From the NCBI RefSeq assembly GCF_023715465.1, contig NZ_JAMBOE010000012.1:111081-175080 (forward strand): a stretch of 64,000 bases of DNA, written 5' to 3'. Of this stretch, positions 40,915 to 49,700 are shown piece after piece. How positions within the stretch are numbered: position 1 is the first letter of the stretch; every line of letters begins with the position of its first letter. The position numbers and the translations under genes are program-made. The notes under the pieces are model-generated. The model worked only from the letters and a program-made list of their open reading frames with translations, did not search any database and was not told where the DNA came from. Origin of the DNA: Paenibacillus macerans (GTDB taxonomy: Bacteria; Bacillota; Bacilli; Paenibacillales; Paenibacillaceae).

Positions 40915-42042
40915 TTAAGCCAATCTCATCTTAAAATCCTCATACCCGAACTCATGCAGAACTTCGCAATTTCCGTCCTTGTGCTGGACCACGAGGGCGG
41001 GAAGCGGCATGCCGTTGAACGTGGTGTTCTTCACCATCGAATAAATCGCCATGTCGCCGAACACCAGCCGATCGCCGTTCTTCAAAGGCTGATCGAACGA
41101 GTAGTCGCCGATCGTATCGCCGGACAGGCAGGTTGGCCCGCCCAGCCGGTACGTGTACGGCTTCTCGCCCGGTTCCCCGGAGCCGAGCAGCGGCGGACGA
41201 TACGGCATTTCGAGCACATCGGGCATATGGCACGAGGCCGACGTGTCGAGGATGGCGATATCCATGCCGTTTTGCATCGTGTCGAGCACAGTTGTAATCA
41301 GGAAACCGGCGTTCAATGCTACGGCTTCCCCGGGCTCCAGGTACACTTGCAAACCGTATTTGTCTTGCATCCGTTTGATGCATTGTTCCAGCAGAGGGAT
41401 ATCGTAATCCTCGCGGGTGATATGGTGGCCGCCGCCGAAGTTGATCCACTCCAGCTGCGACAGCCACGGTCCGAACTTCTCTTCGATCGCATCCAGCGTG
41501 GTGGCCAAATCATCCGAGTTTTGCTGGCAAAGCGTATGGAAATGCAGCCCGGAAATCCCGCCCAGCTGCTCAGGCCGGAAATGCTCGATCGTCACACCGA
41601 ACCGGGAACCCACCGCACACGGATTGTAGATGTCGTGCCCGACCTGCGTAGAGCATTCGGGATTGATGCGGAGGCCGATTTTTTTGCCGGCGGCGAGCAC
41701 CTTGTCGCGATATTTTTCCACTTGGGAAAACGAATTGAAAATAACATGATCGCACAGCCCGATAATTTCGTCGATCTGATCTTCGCGGTAGGCCGGGGAG
41801 AAGACATGGTTTTCTTTCCCCATCTCCTCGTGCCCCAGCCGCGCTTCATACAATCCGCTGGCCGCCGTACCGCTCAAATACTCTCCGATCAGCGGATACA
41901 GGGTGTACATCGAGAACGCTTTTTGCGCCAAAATGATTTTCGCGCCGGTGCGCTCCATGACCCCGCTGAGGATGCGGAGGTTTTTTTCCAAAAGGGCTTC
42001 ATCCACTACGTAGCAAGGGGTAGGCAGTTCCTCAAAACGCAT
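40915..42042 (-). CDS. nspC: Carboxynorspermidine/carboxyspermidine decarboxylase
   Basis: A 375-residue fold-III, PLP-dependent decarboxylase. LPTPCYVVDEALLEKNL begins the alanine-racemase-like barrel; the PLP lysine is Lys41 in IILAQKAFSMY. SGLHFHTLCQQN, WINFGGGHHITREDYD and the YLEPGEAVALNAGFLITTVLD motif with an active-site acidic/Cys region (DTSASCHMPDVLEMPYRP) identify NspC rather than diaminopimelate decarboxylase. It decarboxylates carboxy(nor)spermidine to (nor)spermidine. It starts four bases after the stop of the matching dehydrogenase and is followed by a strong terminator, so the two form a complete operon. Length fits the family. Confidence 0.92.
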   Translation of the reverse strand: MRFEELPTPCYVVDEALLEKNLRILSGVMERTGAKIILAQKAFSMYTLYPLIGEYLSGTAASGLYEARLGHEEMGKENHVFSPAYREDQIDEIIGLCDHVIFNSFSQVEKYRDKVLAAGKKIGLRINPECSTQVGHDIYNPCAVGSRFGVTIEHFRPEQLGGISGLHFHTLCQQNSDDLATTLDAIEEKFGPWLSQLEWINFGGGHHITREDYDIPLLEQCIKRMQDKYGLQVYLEPGEAVALNAGFLITTVLDTMQNGMDIAILDTSASCHMPDVLEMPYRPPLLGSGEPGEKPYTYRLGGPTCLSGDTIGDYSFDQPLKNGDRLVFGDMAIYSMVKNTTFNGMPLPALVVQHKDGNCEVLHEFGYEDFKMRLA

Positions 42043-42046
42043 CGGA

Positions 42047-43297
42047 TTAAACGAGCTCCGTTTCCAACACTTTTTTCGTATCTTCTTCCGAAGGATACTC
42101 GTCTACAGGCACCGGGTTAAAGCTTTCTTGCCACGGCAGGCCCCATTTGTTCAGTGCGTCCATGAACGGATCCGGATTGAACTCCTCGATGTTGTAAACG
42201 CCCGGCTTGTTCCAGTGTCCTTGAAGGACCATCATGGCCCCAATCATGGCCGGAACGCCGGTGGTGTAAGAAACGGCTTGGGAGCCCACTTCCTTATAGC
42301 AAGCTTCATGGTCGCAAACGTTGTATACGTAGTAAGTTTTATCTTTGCCGTCTTTTTTGCCTTTAAAGATGCAGCCGATGTTCGTTTTGCCTTTCGTGCG
42401 CGGTCCCAGAGAAGCCGGATCCGGCAGGACAGCTTTCAGGAACTGCAGCGGAATGATCTGCTTGCCTTCGAATTCGATCGGCTCGATCGAGGTCATGCCG
42501 ACATTTTCAAGCGCCTTCAGGTGCGTCAGATAGCTTTGACCGAAGGTCATGAAGAAGCGGATCCGCTTCAGCCCAGGAATGTTAACCGCAAGGGATTCCA
42601 ATTCTTCGTGGTACAGCAGGTACATATCCTTTTCGCCGACTTCAGGGAAGTCGTAGACCCGTTTGATCTCCATCGGTTGGGTTTCGATCCATTCGCCTTT
42701 TTCCCAGTATCTTCCGTTAGCCGAGACTTCGCGGATGTTGATTTCCGGGTTGAAGTTGGTGGCAAAAGGATACCCATGATCGCCGGCGTTGCAGTCGAGA
42801 ATGTCGATATATTCGATTTCGTCAAAATGATGCTTCAGAGCGTAAGCAGAAAATACGCCGGTCACGCCAGGGTCGAAGCCGCTGCCCAGAAGAGCGGTAA
42901 TGCCGGCTTTTTCAAAACGCTCGCGGTATTCCCACTGCCATTTGTATTCGAATTTCGCGGTGTCTTCCGGTTCGTAGTTCGCTGTATCCATGTAGTGCGT
43001 TTTCGTCGCCAGGCAGGCGTCCATGATCGTCAAATCTTGATAGGGCAGCGCCAGGTTCATGACGATGTCCGGTTTCACTTCGTTGATCAGGGCGATCAGC
43101 TCTTCAACATTGTTGGCGTCTACTTGAGCCGTCGTAATTTTCGTTTTGCCGCCGTCCAGCTTGGCTTTGAGCTCGTCACATTTGGATTTCGTGCGGCTGG
43201 CGATGCAAATTTCCTCAAACACTTCGCTGTTTTGAACACATTTGTGAATGGCCACGGAAGCAACTCCGCCGGCTCCGATAATAAGCGCTTTTCCCAT
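42047..43297 (-). CDS. Carboxynorspermidine/carboxyspermidine synthase (saccharopine-dehydrogenase-like)
   Basis: A 416-residue NAD(P)-dependent dehydrogenase. MGKALIIGAGGVASVAIHKC is the dinucleotide-binding motif; CIASRTKSKCDELKAKL, MNLALPYQDLTIMDACL and GFDPGVTGVFSAYALKHHFD are typical of the saccharopine-dehydrogenase-like carboxyspermidine dehydrogenase (CANSDH). It condenses putrescine or diaminopropane with aspartate semialdehyde and reduces the imine; NspC then finishes the polyamine. The start at 43297 is chosen because the motif begins there and AGGGG lies ten bases upstream; a longer frame adds 40 residues that look non-coding. It is first in the two-gene operon. Confidence 0.9.
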   Translation of the reverse strand: MGKALIIGAGGVASVAIHKCVQNSEVFEEICIASRTKSKCDELKAKLDGGKTKITTAQVDANNVEELIALINEVKPDIVMNLALPYQDLTIMDACLATKTHYMDTANYEPEDTAKFEYKWQWEYRERFEKAGITALLGSGFDPGVTGVFSAYALKHHFDEIEYIDILDCNAGDHGYPFATNFNPEINIREVSANGRYWEKGEWIETQPMEIKRVYDFPEVGEKDMYLLYHEELESLAVNIPGLKRIRFFMTFGQSYLTHLKALENVGMTSIEPIEFEGKQIIPLQFLKAVLPDPASLGPRTKGKTNIGCIFKGKKDGKDKTYYVYNVCDHEACYKEVGSQAVSYTTGVPAMIGAMMVLQGHWNKPGVYNIEEFNPDPFMDALNKWGLPWQESFNPVPVDEYPSEEDTKKVLETELV

Positions 43298-43907
43298 TAT
43301 TCCATTTCCCCTAACCCAGTAAATTTTAGTGCTGCTTTGTTGGTTCCGCGAAATTTGCAAATAAAAAAACAAGTAATGAACGCATAGGTGCGCACCACTT
43401 GTCTTCGATATAGTCAAATATTAAGATAACTCCGGTCATGACGGGACGAACGACATAAGCGTCCGTAAAACGCTCGCCAATCAGCCATAAAACGCGCGCT
43501 TTTTATGGAAAAGTCCTTAATATTCAAATATATCATGTTAGGATCAGAGTCTATTTAGCAAATAATCGCCTTTACCACTCTTATTGACCGTTTCACAAGT
43601 TGATGTGCGATATGCACCGGTTGTAAAGTAACCAACTTATAAAATTTGAGCTTTTAACTCAATCAATAAGGCAACAAAAGTTGCCAATCGGCATTTGACC
43701 CGGCTGTCCGTATGGCCTTAACTCTCCGAGGAAAGTGGTCAAAAATTATCTGCTTGGAAAGACCCGAAAATATACCTGAATATTAGCTTTCCAAAATAAC
43801 GCTGTCCTTATATTAGCAGGACATATGGGAAAGGGCAAGAGAAAAAACAAAAAATTGTTATGAATAATTTTGGATATTTAATATATGGGTCAATTGGAAA
43901 ATTTTGA
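43298..43907. other. Long intergenic region between polyamine operon and xylanase
   Basis: 610 bases of AT-rich DNA carrying the divergent promoters of the polyamine operon and the xylanase. A short inverted repeat TTGAGCTTTTAACTCAA is seen near 43647-43663. No gene with a ribosome binding site was found. Confidence 0.5.
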
Positions 43908-43962
43908 TTGACAAATCTCGTACAAGCTTTATAGGATAAGTATAGATATGGAAGCGTTTTAT
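43908..43962 (+). promoter_or_regulatory. Xylanase promoter with cre-like site
   Basis: TTGACA (43908-43913), an 18-base spacer and TAGGAT (43932-43937). Just downstream TGGAAGCGTTTTAT (43949-43962) matches the left half of the CcpA cre consensus but not its final CA. The cellulase promoter has the same layout. Confidence 0.5.
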
Positions 43963-44038
43963 GTGGAAGGAGAGTGATGTTTTTATTAGCAGGACCCTTA
44001 TGGTTTCCATACCAAAAAGTAAAAAAAGGAGCGTGAAA

Positions 44039-46363
44039 ATGATGTTGAAAAAGCGGGTTATACGCAAAGTGTTAAGTTTGTTTTGGATCTTAAGTTTGGT
44101 TGGCGCGTACTTCTATGCGCTGCCGGAAGCTCAGGCGGAGAATACCGTCCTGGTGCAAAGCGATTTTGAGGACGGCACGGCCCAGGGGTGGACCGGACGC
44201 AGTGCGGAGGAGACGTTGACGGCGGAGGCCGAAGCAGCCCGCAGCGGAGCTTATGGATTGAAGGTGGCGGACCGCAGCAAGGGTTGGCACGGGGTGACGC
44301 TGGACGTAACGGCGCAGATGGAATTCGGGAAAACGTACGTGTTTTCGGGCTGGATCAAGCTGCCGGCCGGTTCCCCGGACAGCCGGGTGTACATGACGAT
44401 GCAGCGGACGGCGGGGAGCGATGCGCACTACGAACAAATCGCAAACGGCACCGCTTCGGCCAGCCGCTGGTTAGAGCTGCGGGCGGAGTATAAATACCGT
44501 GAACCGGGGGATCAACTGTCTATATACTTTGAAATCCCGGATCAGCCGACGCTGTCGTTTTATCTGGACGATTTTGCGCTGGAGCGGCTGCCCGACTCCG
44601 ACCCGATCGTCATTGAAGACGGGATTCCGTCGCTCAAGGACGTATTTGCCGACGATTTCCTGCTCGGGGCCGCTTTTGAAAATTCCGAGCTTTACCAGGA
44701 GCCGGACAGACAGCTGCTCGCCAAGCATTTCAACAGCGTAACGCCGGGCAATGTACTGAAGTGGGACAGCACCGAGCCGGCGGAAGGCCAGTTCCGCTTC
44801 ACCGAGGCGGACGCGGCCGTTCAATTCGCGTTGGACAACGGCCAGCAGGTGCGGGGGCATGCGCTCGTGTGGCACAATCAGACCCCGGATTGGGTTTTCC
44901 GGGATGAGAGCGGCAATCTGGTGAGCAAGGACGTGCTGTTCCAACGGATGGAGAACCACATCAAAACGGTGATGGGCCGGTACAAAGACGCAATTTATGC
45001 CTGGGATGTTGTCAATGAGGTGATTGATACCGGCCAGTCTGATGGATTGCGCCGCAGTCTGTGGTACCAGATCGCCGGCGAAGAATACATCGAGAAGGCC
45101 TTTATTTACGCGCATGAAGCCGATCCCGACGCCGTGTTGTTCATCAACGACTACAATACGCACGAGCCGGCCAAAAGCCAGGCTTTGTACAACCTGGTCA
45201 AGCGGCTGCAGGAGAAAGGCATTCCCGTTCACGGGGTAGGGCATCAAACACATATCAACATCGACTGGCCGCAGATGAGCGAGATCGAAAATTCGATTCT
45301 TAAATTTGCCGAGCTTGGACTTAAGACGGAAATCACCGAATTGGACATCGATGTGTACACGAACACCAATCAGCGTTACGACACATTGCCGGACAGCGTC
45401 GCGCAAAAGCAGGCGACCCGTTACCAACAGCTGTTCGACATTTTCAGAAAACATAGCGACCTGATCGACAACGTGACGATTTGGGGCAAAGACGACGGAA
45501 ACTCCTGGCTCCGCAAGTACCCGGTGAACCGCAACAATTGGCCGCTGCTGTTCGATGAACGGCTGCAGTCCAAGCCGACTTACTGGGCGATTGTGGACGC
45601 TGCCCAGCCGCAAGTTCCGGCGGCGCCGGCGAACGTCCGGGCGACGGCCGGCGATCAGCGGGTGACGCTGAGCTGGAACGCGGCCGCCGGGGCGTCCGGG
45701 TACCATGTGAAGCGGGCGGAGCAAAGCGGCGGGCCGTATGTGACGGTGGTCCAAGGGGTCACGGCTGCTGTGTATAGCGATGCCGGCTTGGTCAACGGCA
45801 AGACGTATTATTACAAGGTCAGCGCGTTCAACAGCGCGGGCGAAAGCCGGGACTCGGCGGAAGTCAGCGCGACGCCGCGGGAGATCCCGACGCCGGAGCC
45901 CGGCGACCTGGCGGTGCAGTACCGGGCCGCCGATTCCAATGCGGGTGACAACCATCTGAAGCCGCATTTCCGCATCGTCAACCAGAGCGGGGAAGCGGTC
46001 CCGCTGAGCGAGCTGACGCTCCGGTACTGGTACACGATCGACGGGGACAAGCCGCAGCAATTCCACTGCGATTATGCGCAGATCGGCGGCTCTAACATTA
46101 GCGGCAGCCTGGTGAAGCTGGACGAAGCCCGCTCGGGAGCGGACTATTATCTGGAGCTGTCGTTCTCCCCATCGGCCGGCAGCATCGCGGCGGGCAGCAA
46201 CACCGGCGAGATCCAGACGCGGATCAACAAGACCGACTGGACGAACTACAACGAGCTCGATGACTATTCTTACGATGGGGCCCAAACCTCGTTTGCCGAC
46301 TGGGATCGCGTGACGCTGTACCGGAACGGCACGCTCGTTTGGGGGACCGAGCCGGGGATGTGA
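44039..46363 (+). CDS. Secreted GH10 endo-xylanase with CBM, FN3 and CBM3
   Basis: A 774-residue secreted enzyme. Residues 1-33 are a signal peptide ending LPEAQA. Residues ~34-190 are a CBM4_9/CBM22-type module (QSDFEDGTAQGWTGR...LSFYLDDFALE). Residues ~200-530 are the GH10 barrel: NSVTPGNVLKWDSTEP, HALVWHNQTPDW, acid/base Glu in AWDVVNEVID and nucleophile Glu in TEITELDIDVY. An FN3 domain (~535-625) and a C-terminal CBM3 (~630-774, ending GTLVWGTEPGM) follow. The start at 44039 is behind AGGAG with seven-base spacing; an earlier in-frame ATG lacks this. It hydrolyses xylan backbone outside the cell and docks on cellulose via CBM3. Confidence 0.92.
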   Translation: MMLKKRVIRKVLSLFWILSLVGAYFYALPEAQAENTVLVQSDFEDGTAQGWTGRSAEETLTAEAEAARSGAYGLKVADRSKGWHGVTLDVTAQMEFGKTYVFSGWIKLPAGSPDSRVYMTMQRTAGSDAHYEQIANGTASASRWLELRAEYKYREPGDQLSIYFEIPDQPTLSFYLDDFALERLPDSDPIVIEDGIPSLKDVFADDFLLGAAFENSELYQEPDRQLLAKHFNSVTPGNVLKWDSTEPAEGQFRFTEADAAVQFALDNGQQVRGHALVWHNQTPDWVFRDESGNLVSKDVLFQRMENHIKTVMGRYKDAIYAWDVVNEVIDTGQSDGLRRSLWYQIAGEEYIEKAFIYAHEADPDAVLFINDYNTHEPAKSQALYNLVKRLQEKGIPVHGVGHQTHINIDWPQMSEIENSILKFAELGLKTEITELDIDVYTNTNQRYDTLPDSVAQKQATRYQQLFDIFRKHSDLIDNVTIWGKDDGNSWLRKYPVNRNNWPLLFDERLQSKPTYWAIVDAAQPQVPAAPANVRATAGDQRVTLSWNAAAGASGYHVKRAEQSGGPYVTVVQGVTAAVYSDAGLVNGKTYYYKVSAFNSAGESRDSAEVSATPREIPTPEPGDLAVQYRAADSNAGDNHLKPHFRIVNQSGEAVPLSELTLRYWYTIDGDKPQQFHCDYAQIGGSNISGSLVKLDEARSGADYYLELSFSPSAGSIAAGSNTGEIQTRINKTDWTNYNELDDYSYDGAQTSFADWDRVTLYRNGTLVWGTEPGM

Positions 46364-46430
46364 TGTAGCGCGTATGGGGGAGAAACTTCCGGTGCGCTTA
46401 TGCAGTTCAAGGGAATGGGTAGGAACGCGT

Positions 46431-46495
46431 AAAAGCGCGGTAAAGCACGTTAAAGTAAGTTTAAGCACGTTAAAGTGCGCTTAAGCACGAAAAAT
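46431..46495. repeat. Short tandem repeat (TAAAGCACGT type)
   Basis: About three imperfect copies of a ~20-base unit alternating TAAAGCACGT, TAAAGTAAGT and TAAGCACGT. Confidence 0.65.
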
Positions 46496-46680
46496 CTAAC
46501 GGTTGCAGCAGCGGCTATTTTGCGAAAAAAGCCCTTTTCAAAATTCTAACGGTTGTCAGCGTCGTTATTTGCCTGAATCTAAGCGAAATTAGCCGGTTTT
46601 AAGTGAAATAAGCGCTATGGCAACCGTTAGAATTTGAAATCAACGTTTTTGGAACAAATAACGATTGTGGCAACCGTTAG
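46496..46680. repeat. Nested inverted repeats with CTAACGGTTG ends
   Basis: CTAACGGTTG occurs at 46496-46505 and 46546-46555, and its inverse CAACCGTTAG at 46621-46630 and 46671-46680. The inner pair extends to AATTCTAACGGTTG/CAACCGTTAGAATT. This looks like two overlapping units of a dispersed intergenic repeat. Confidence 0.8.
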
Positions 46681-46695
46681 CTTCAAGTTAAAGGC

Positions 46696-46740
46696 AAAGC
46701 ACCAAAACCGTTATGTATTAATTGGCGGCTTTGGTGCTTT
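46696..46740. terminator. Bidirectional terminator
   Basis: AAAGCACCAAAACCG pairs with CGGCTTTGGTGCTTT (one mismatch) around a 15-base loop. It serves the xylanase on the plus strand and the nitrogen operon on the minus strand. Confidence 0.8.
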
Positions 46741-46751
46741 GTGTTTTTGGT

Positions 46752-48461
46752 TCAGGGGAGCTGCCTGTTTCCCGGGTGGGCCTTTACCGGGGGCAGGACA
46801 TGGGCGGGAATCGGGCAGATGTATCCCTCCAGGCCGCCCCGGCTGCGCAGCTCCCGTTTCGCCTCTTCGAGGACGGACGGGTCTTTTAGCAGCTCCGCGG
46901 CGGTCGCCGCGAGCACTTTGGCGGCATGCAGCATGCCTTTATGGGCGGCCGCCGTCTTTCCTTGCGCGACCATTTGCCACGAGTGAAACGGCGTATCGGC
47001 GGCGAAGCAGACCGTTTCGAGCTGGGCCGTCGGGACGACCCAACTGACATCGGCGACATCGGTGGAACCGAGCATCCGGCCGGTCACGGGGCGGTACGGA
47101 TCGAGCGTCTCCGGCAGGGCGGCTTGATCCGGAGCGTATTTCGGCTCCGGGTTCATTTCTGGTCCAGCCTCCGGGTCCGTTACCGCTCCTACCTCTGGTC
47201 TTGGGTCATTTTTCTGAGCGGTCTCCTGCGGCGAATCCGTTCTTGGCCCAGCCTCCGGTCTCGAGTCACCTATCTGGCCGGCCTCCTGCCGCGAATCCGT
47301 TTTTGGTCCGGCCTCCGGTCTTGTGTCACCTATCTGGCCGGCCACCTGCGGCGAATCCGTTCTTGGAGCGGCCTCCGGTTGCGAATCCACCTTCAGTCCG
47401 CCGTCCGTTCCCGGCTTCGCCTCCGGCCGCAGCGTCTCCAGTATGGCGCGGGCGTAACGCCGCTCCACCTCCGTAAACGCTGGTACGCCAAGCGCCTCAA
47501 AGCACCGCTGCATGATCCGCTCCACAGTCACGTTTGGGATCAGATTGGAGCAGGCTTTTTCGAAGCCGATCTGCACCTCCGTTCCGGTCATCAGCGCCGC
47601 TCCCTTGGCGATATCGTTGATCCGCGCGTAAATTTCCTCCACCTGGCGAACCTCGGGCGCGCGGATTAAATACACGACTTCCGCGATCGCCTGCACGACG
47701 TTCGGGGAGAATCCGCCCGTATCCGTGATCGCGTAATGGAACTGGGCCTCCCGCGGGACATGCTCCCGCAAATAGTTGGCCCCGACGTTCATCAGCTCTA
47801 CCGCATCCAGGGCACTCCTTCCCGTATGGGGGCTGGCGGCCGCGTGCGAGCTGCGCCCTTGAAACCGGTAGCGCACCTGGTAATTGGCCGAGGACGTCTG
47901 GGAAACGACCGCGTTGCCGTAGCCGGGATGCCAGGTCAGCGCTACGTCGACGTCGGCAAATGCGCCTTCCCGCACCAGGAACGTTTTGCCGGAACCGCCT
48001 TCCTCGGCCGGGCAGCCGTAATAACGGATCGTGCCAGGCAGCCCTGCTTCAGCCATATATTCCTTCAGGGCCACCGCCGCGGCGAGCGAACCCGTGCCCA
48101 GCAAATGATGGCCGCAGCCGTGCCCGCTGCCTCCGGGTTTAAGCGGTTCCCGGATAACGGCGCCCGCGGTCTGACTCATCCCCGGCAGCGCATCGTATTC
48201 GCCCAGGATGGCGATAACCGGCCAGCCGCTGCCGTACGAAGCCATGAATGCCGTCGGCAGCCCGCCGATGCCAAATGCCACCGTGAACCCTTGCTGCTCC
48301 AGCCGCTCCGCAAGCAGCCCGGCCGATTCGAACTCTTCGAATTTCGTTTCGGCCAGCTCCCATAACCGGTCGCTCAGCTCCGTCATCGCTTCCCGCCGCC
48401 GCTCGACCAGCTCGGCAATCCGCTTCCAAGCGGCCGTTTTTACGTCTCTCTCCTGTGCCAT
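46752..48461 (-). CDS. M20-family amidohydrolase (AbgB-like) with tandem-repeat insertion
   Basis: A 569-residue metallo-amidohydrolase. AILGEYDALPGMSQTAGAV, GGSGHGCGHHLLGTGSLAAAVAL and YGCPAEEGGSGKTFLV carry metal and catalytic residues of the M20 group closest to aminobenzoyl-glutamate utilisation protein B. MLGSTDVADVSWVVPTAQL and FHSWQMVAQGKTAAAHKGMLHAAK are its C-terminal motifs. Residues ~354-437 are an unusual Pro/Asp/Gln/Glu-rich insertion of ~20-residue repeats (RPEAGPRTDSPQE type). The enzyme probably hydrolyses an N-acyl or carbamoyl amide in the same pathway as the upstream isochorismatase-like hydrolases. It is the last gene of the operon and starts six bases after the previous stop with no strong ribosome binding site, so coupling is likely. 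Confidence 0.82.
   Translation of the reverse strand: MAQERDVKTAAWKRIAELVERRREAMTELSDRLWELAETKFEEFESAGLLAERLEQQGFTVAFGIGGLPTAFMASYGSGWPVIAILGEYDALPGMSQTAGAVIREPLKPGGSGHGCGHHLLGTGSLAAAVALKEYMAEAGLPGTIRYYGCPAEEGGSGKTFLVREGAFADVDVALTWHPGYGNAVVSQTSSANYQVRYRFQGRSSHAAASPHTGRSALDAVELMNVGANYLREHVPREAQFHYAITDTGGFSPNVVQAIAEVVYLIRAPEVRQVEEIYARINDIAKGAALMTGTEVQIGFEKACSNLIPNVTVERIMQRCFEALGVPAFTEVERRYARAILETLRPEAKPGTDGGLKVDSQPEAAPRTDSPQVAGQIGDTRPEAGPKTDSRQEAGQIGDSRPEAGPRTDSPQETAQKNDPRPEVGAVTDPEAGPEMNPEPKYAPDQAALPETLDPYRPVTGRMLGSTDVADVSWVVPTAQLETVCFAADTPFHSWQMVAQGKTAAAHKGMLHAAKVLAATAAELLKDPSVLEEAKRELRSRGGLEGYICPIPAHVLPPVKAHPGNRQLP
47185..47400 (-). repeat. 60-base tandem repeat (VNTR) inside the M20 gene
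   Basis: The ten bases GCCTCCGGTC/T recur at 47251, 47311 and 47371, with a diverged copy at 47191, an exact 60-base period. Each unit keeps the reading frame (20 codons). Confidence 0.88.
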
Positions 48462-48467
48462 GGCCGA

Positions 48468-49037
48468 TTAGCGGGTGAGCGCCAGCACATCTTCGGTCGT
48501 GATGTTGGCCCCGGTTTGCAAATATTCCATGTTGAGCAGCGCCATATCATGGGCTTGCCGGCTCGTGCCCACAACGGCGTCGGACACGACATGGAAATGG
48601 TAGTCGTGCTGATGGGCGTCCACGGCCGTAAAGCGGACGCAGATATCGGTCATGCCGCCGATCAGGTACAAGCGTTTAATGCCAAGGCAGCGCAGCAGCA
48701 GATCAAGGTCAGTCGCGAAAAAGGCGCTGTAGCGGCGCTTGGTAATGATGTATTCGCCTTCGATCGGGGCGGTGGATGGGTGAAACTCCTCGGCGGGCGT
48801 CCCTTCCAGGCAGTGGACTTTCTCCACGCCGTCGAGCTCACGGCCGAAGTCGCTGTGGTCGGCGCGGTGCAGCTCGCGGATCTGGATGACCGGCATCTGC
48901 AGCTTGCGGAAATGTTGAATGACCTTCGGCGCGTTCAACAGGCAAGTGCCGCCCTCCATCACGGGAATGGCGTCGCTTTCCGTATCGTTTTGAATGTCGA
49001 TGACGAGCAATGCGCTATGTTCGGGGATTTTTGCCAT
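48468..49037 (-). CDS. Isochorismatase-like cysteine hydrolase (copy 1)
   Basis: A 189-residue cysteine hydrolase. The expected triad is Asp14 (LLVIDIQND), Lys100 (ITKRRYSAF) and Cys133 (GGMTDICVRFTAVDA). GRELDGVEKVHCLEGTPAEEF is shared with its neighbour. The family contains carbamoyl and amide hydrolases such as N-carbamoylsarcosine and biuret hydrolases, besides true isochorismatases. No isochorismate genes are near; an allophanate hydrolase and a PucR regulator are, so an amide or ureide substrate is likely. The two copies are similar over their whole length, so they arose by tandem duplication. GGAGAGCC precedes the start. Confidence 0.85.
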   Translation of the reverse strand: MAKIPEHSALLVIDIQNDTESDAIPVMEGGTCLLNAPKVIQHFRKLQMPVIQIRELHRADHSDFGRELDGVEKVHCLEGTPAEEFHPSTAPIEGEYIITKRRYSAFFATDLDLLLRCLGIKRLYLIGGMTDICVRFTAVDAHQHDYHFHVVSDAVVGTSRQAHDMALLNMEYLQTGANITTEDVLALTR

Positions 49038-49065
49038 AATCGGCTCTCCTCCTCATTATTGGATT

Positions 49066-49638
49066 TTAATTAAACAAGTCTTCCACGGAAATGACCGAGC
49101 CCGTTTGGAAATATTCGATATTATCGAGCGCCGCCTGGGCAACCTCGTCGCTGCTCGGCGTCCCGCAGGCTTCCTTGAACACGTGAACGTGGTAGTTGTA
49201 TTGATGCGCGTCCACGGCCGTATAGTGAACACAGATGTCGGTCATGCCGCCGGCGAGGAACAGATGCTCGGCCTTCAGCCCGCGCAGCAGAATTTCCAAA
49301 TCGGTTCCGAAAAAGGCGCTGTACCGGCGTTTGTCCACCGTATATTCGCCCTCGATCGGCGCGGTCGGCTCGTAATACGTCGCTTCGGGCGTGCCCTCCA
49401 CGCAGTGAATGTTCTCCGCTCCGTCCAGCTCGCGGCCGAAATCGACCAGATCCTTGCGGTGGATTTCGCGGATGTGCACGATCGGCACGTCGCCGCGCTG
49501 GCGGAAATATTCGGTGACCCGCTCGACGTTTTTCAAATACGCCAGCCTTTTTTCCGGAATGCCGCGCGGATGCTTGGCAGGGTCGGAGTTTTGCACGTCA
49601 ACCAGAATAAGCACGCTGTGTTCGGGAATCGCAATCAT
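49066..49638 (-). CDS. Isochorismatase-like cysteine hydrolase (copy 2)
   Basis: A 190-residue paralogue of the next gene with the triad Asp14 (ILVDVQNSD), Lys103 (TVDKRRYSAFFGTDL) and Cys136 (GGMTDICVHYTAVDA). It keeps GRELDGAENIHCVEGTPEA. Differences from copy 1 cluster at residues 17-45 and in the C-terminal third, regions that shape the substrate pocket in this family, so the pair may act on successive intermediates or form a hetero-oligomer. It follows the ABC binding-protein gene by 62 bases with a TTAGGAGGCGATCAC ribosome binding site. It belongs to the allophanate operon. Confidence 0.85.
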   Translation of the reverse strand: MIAIPEHSVLILVDVQNSDPAKHPRGIPEKRLAYLKNVERVTEYFRQRGDVPIVHIREIHRKDLVDFGRELDGAENIHCVEGTPEATYYEPTAPIEGEYTVDKRRYSAFFGTDLEILLRGLKAEHLFLAGGMTDICVHYTAVDAHQYNYHVHVFKEACGTPSSDEVAQAALDNIEYFQTGSVISVEDLFN

Positions 49639-49700
49639 GTGATCGCCTCCTAATTAAAATGGGGTGGCGGGGCGCTGACGCCCCGGCCAAGTTTTTCGGG

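Larger units (their letters stand above)
46364..46751. other. Repeat-rich intergenic region between convergent genes
   Basis: 388 bases between two converging genes. It holds a tandem repeat (46431-46495), a nested set of inverted repeats (46496-46680) and a bidirectional terminator (46696-46740). No gene. Confidence 0.75.
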
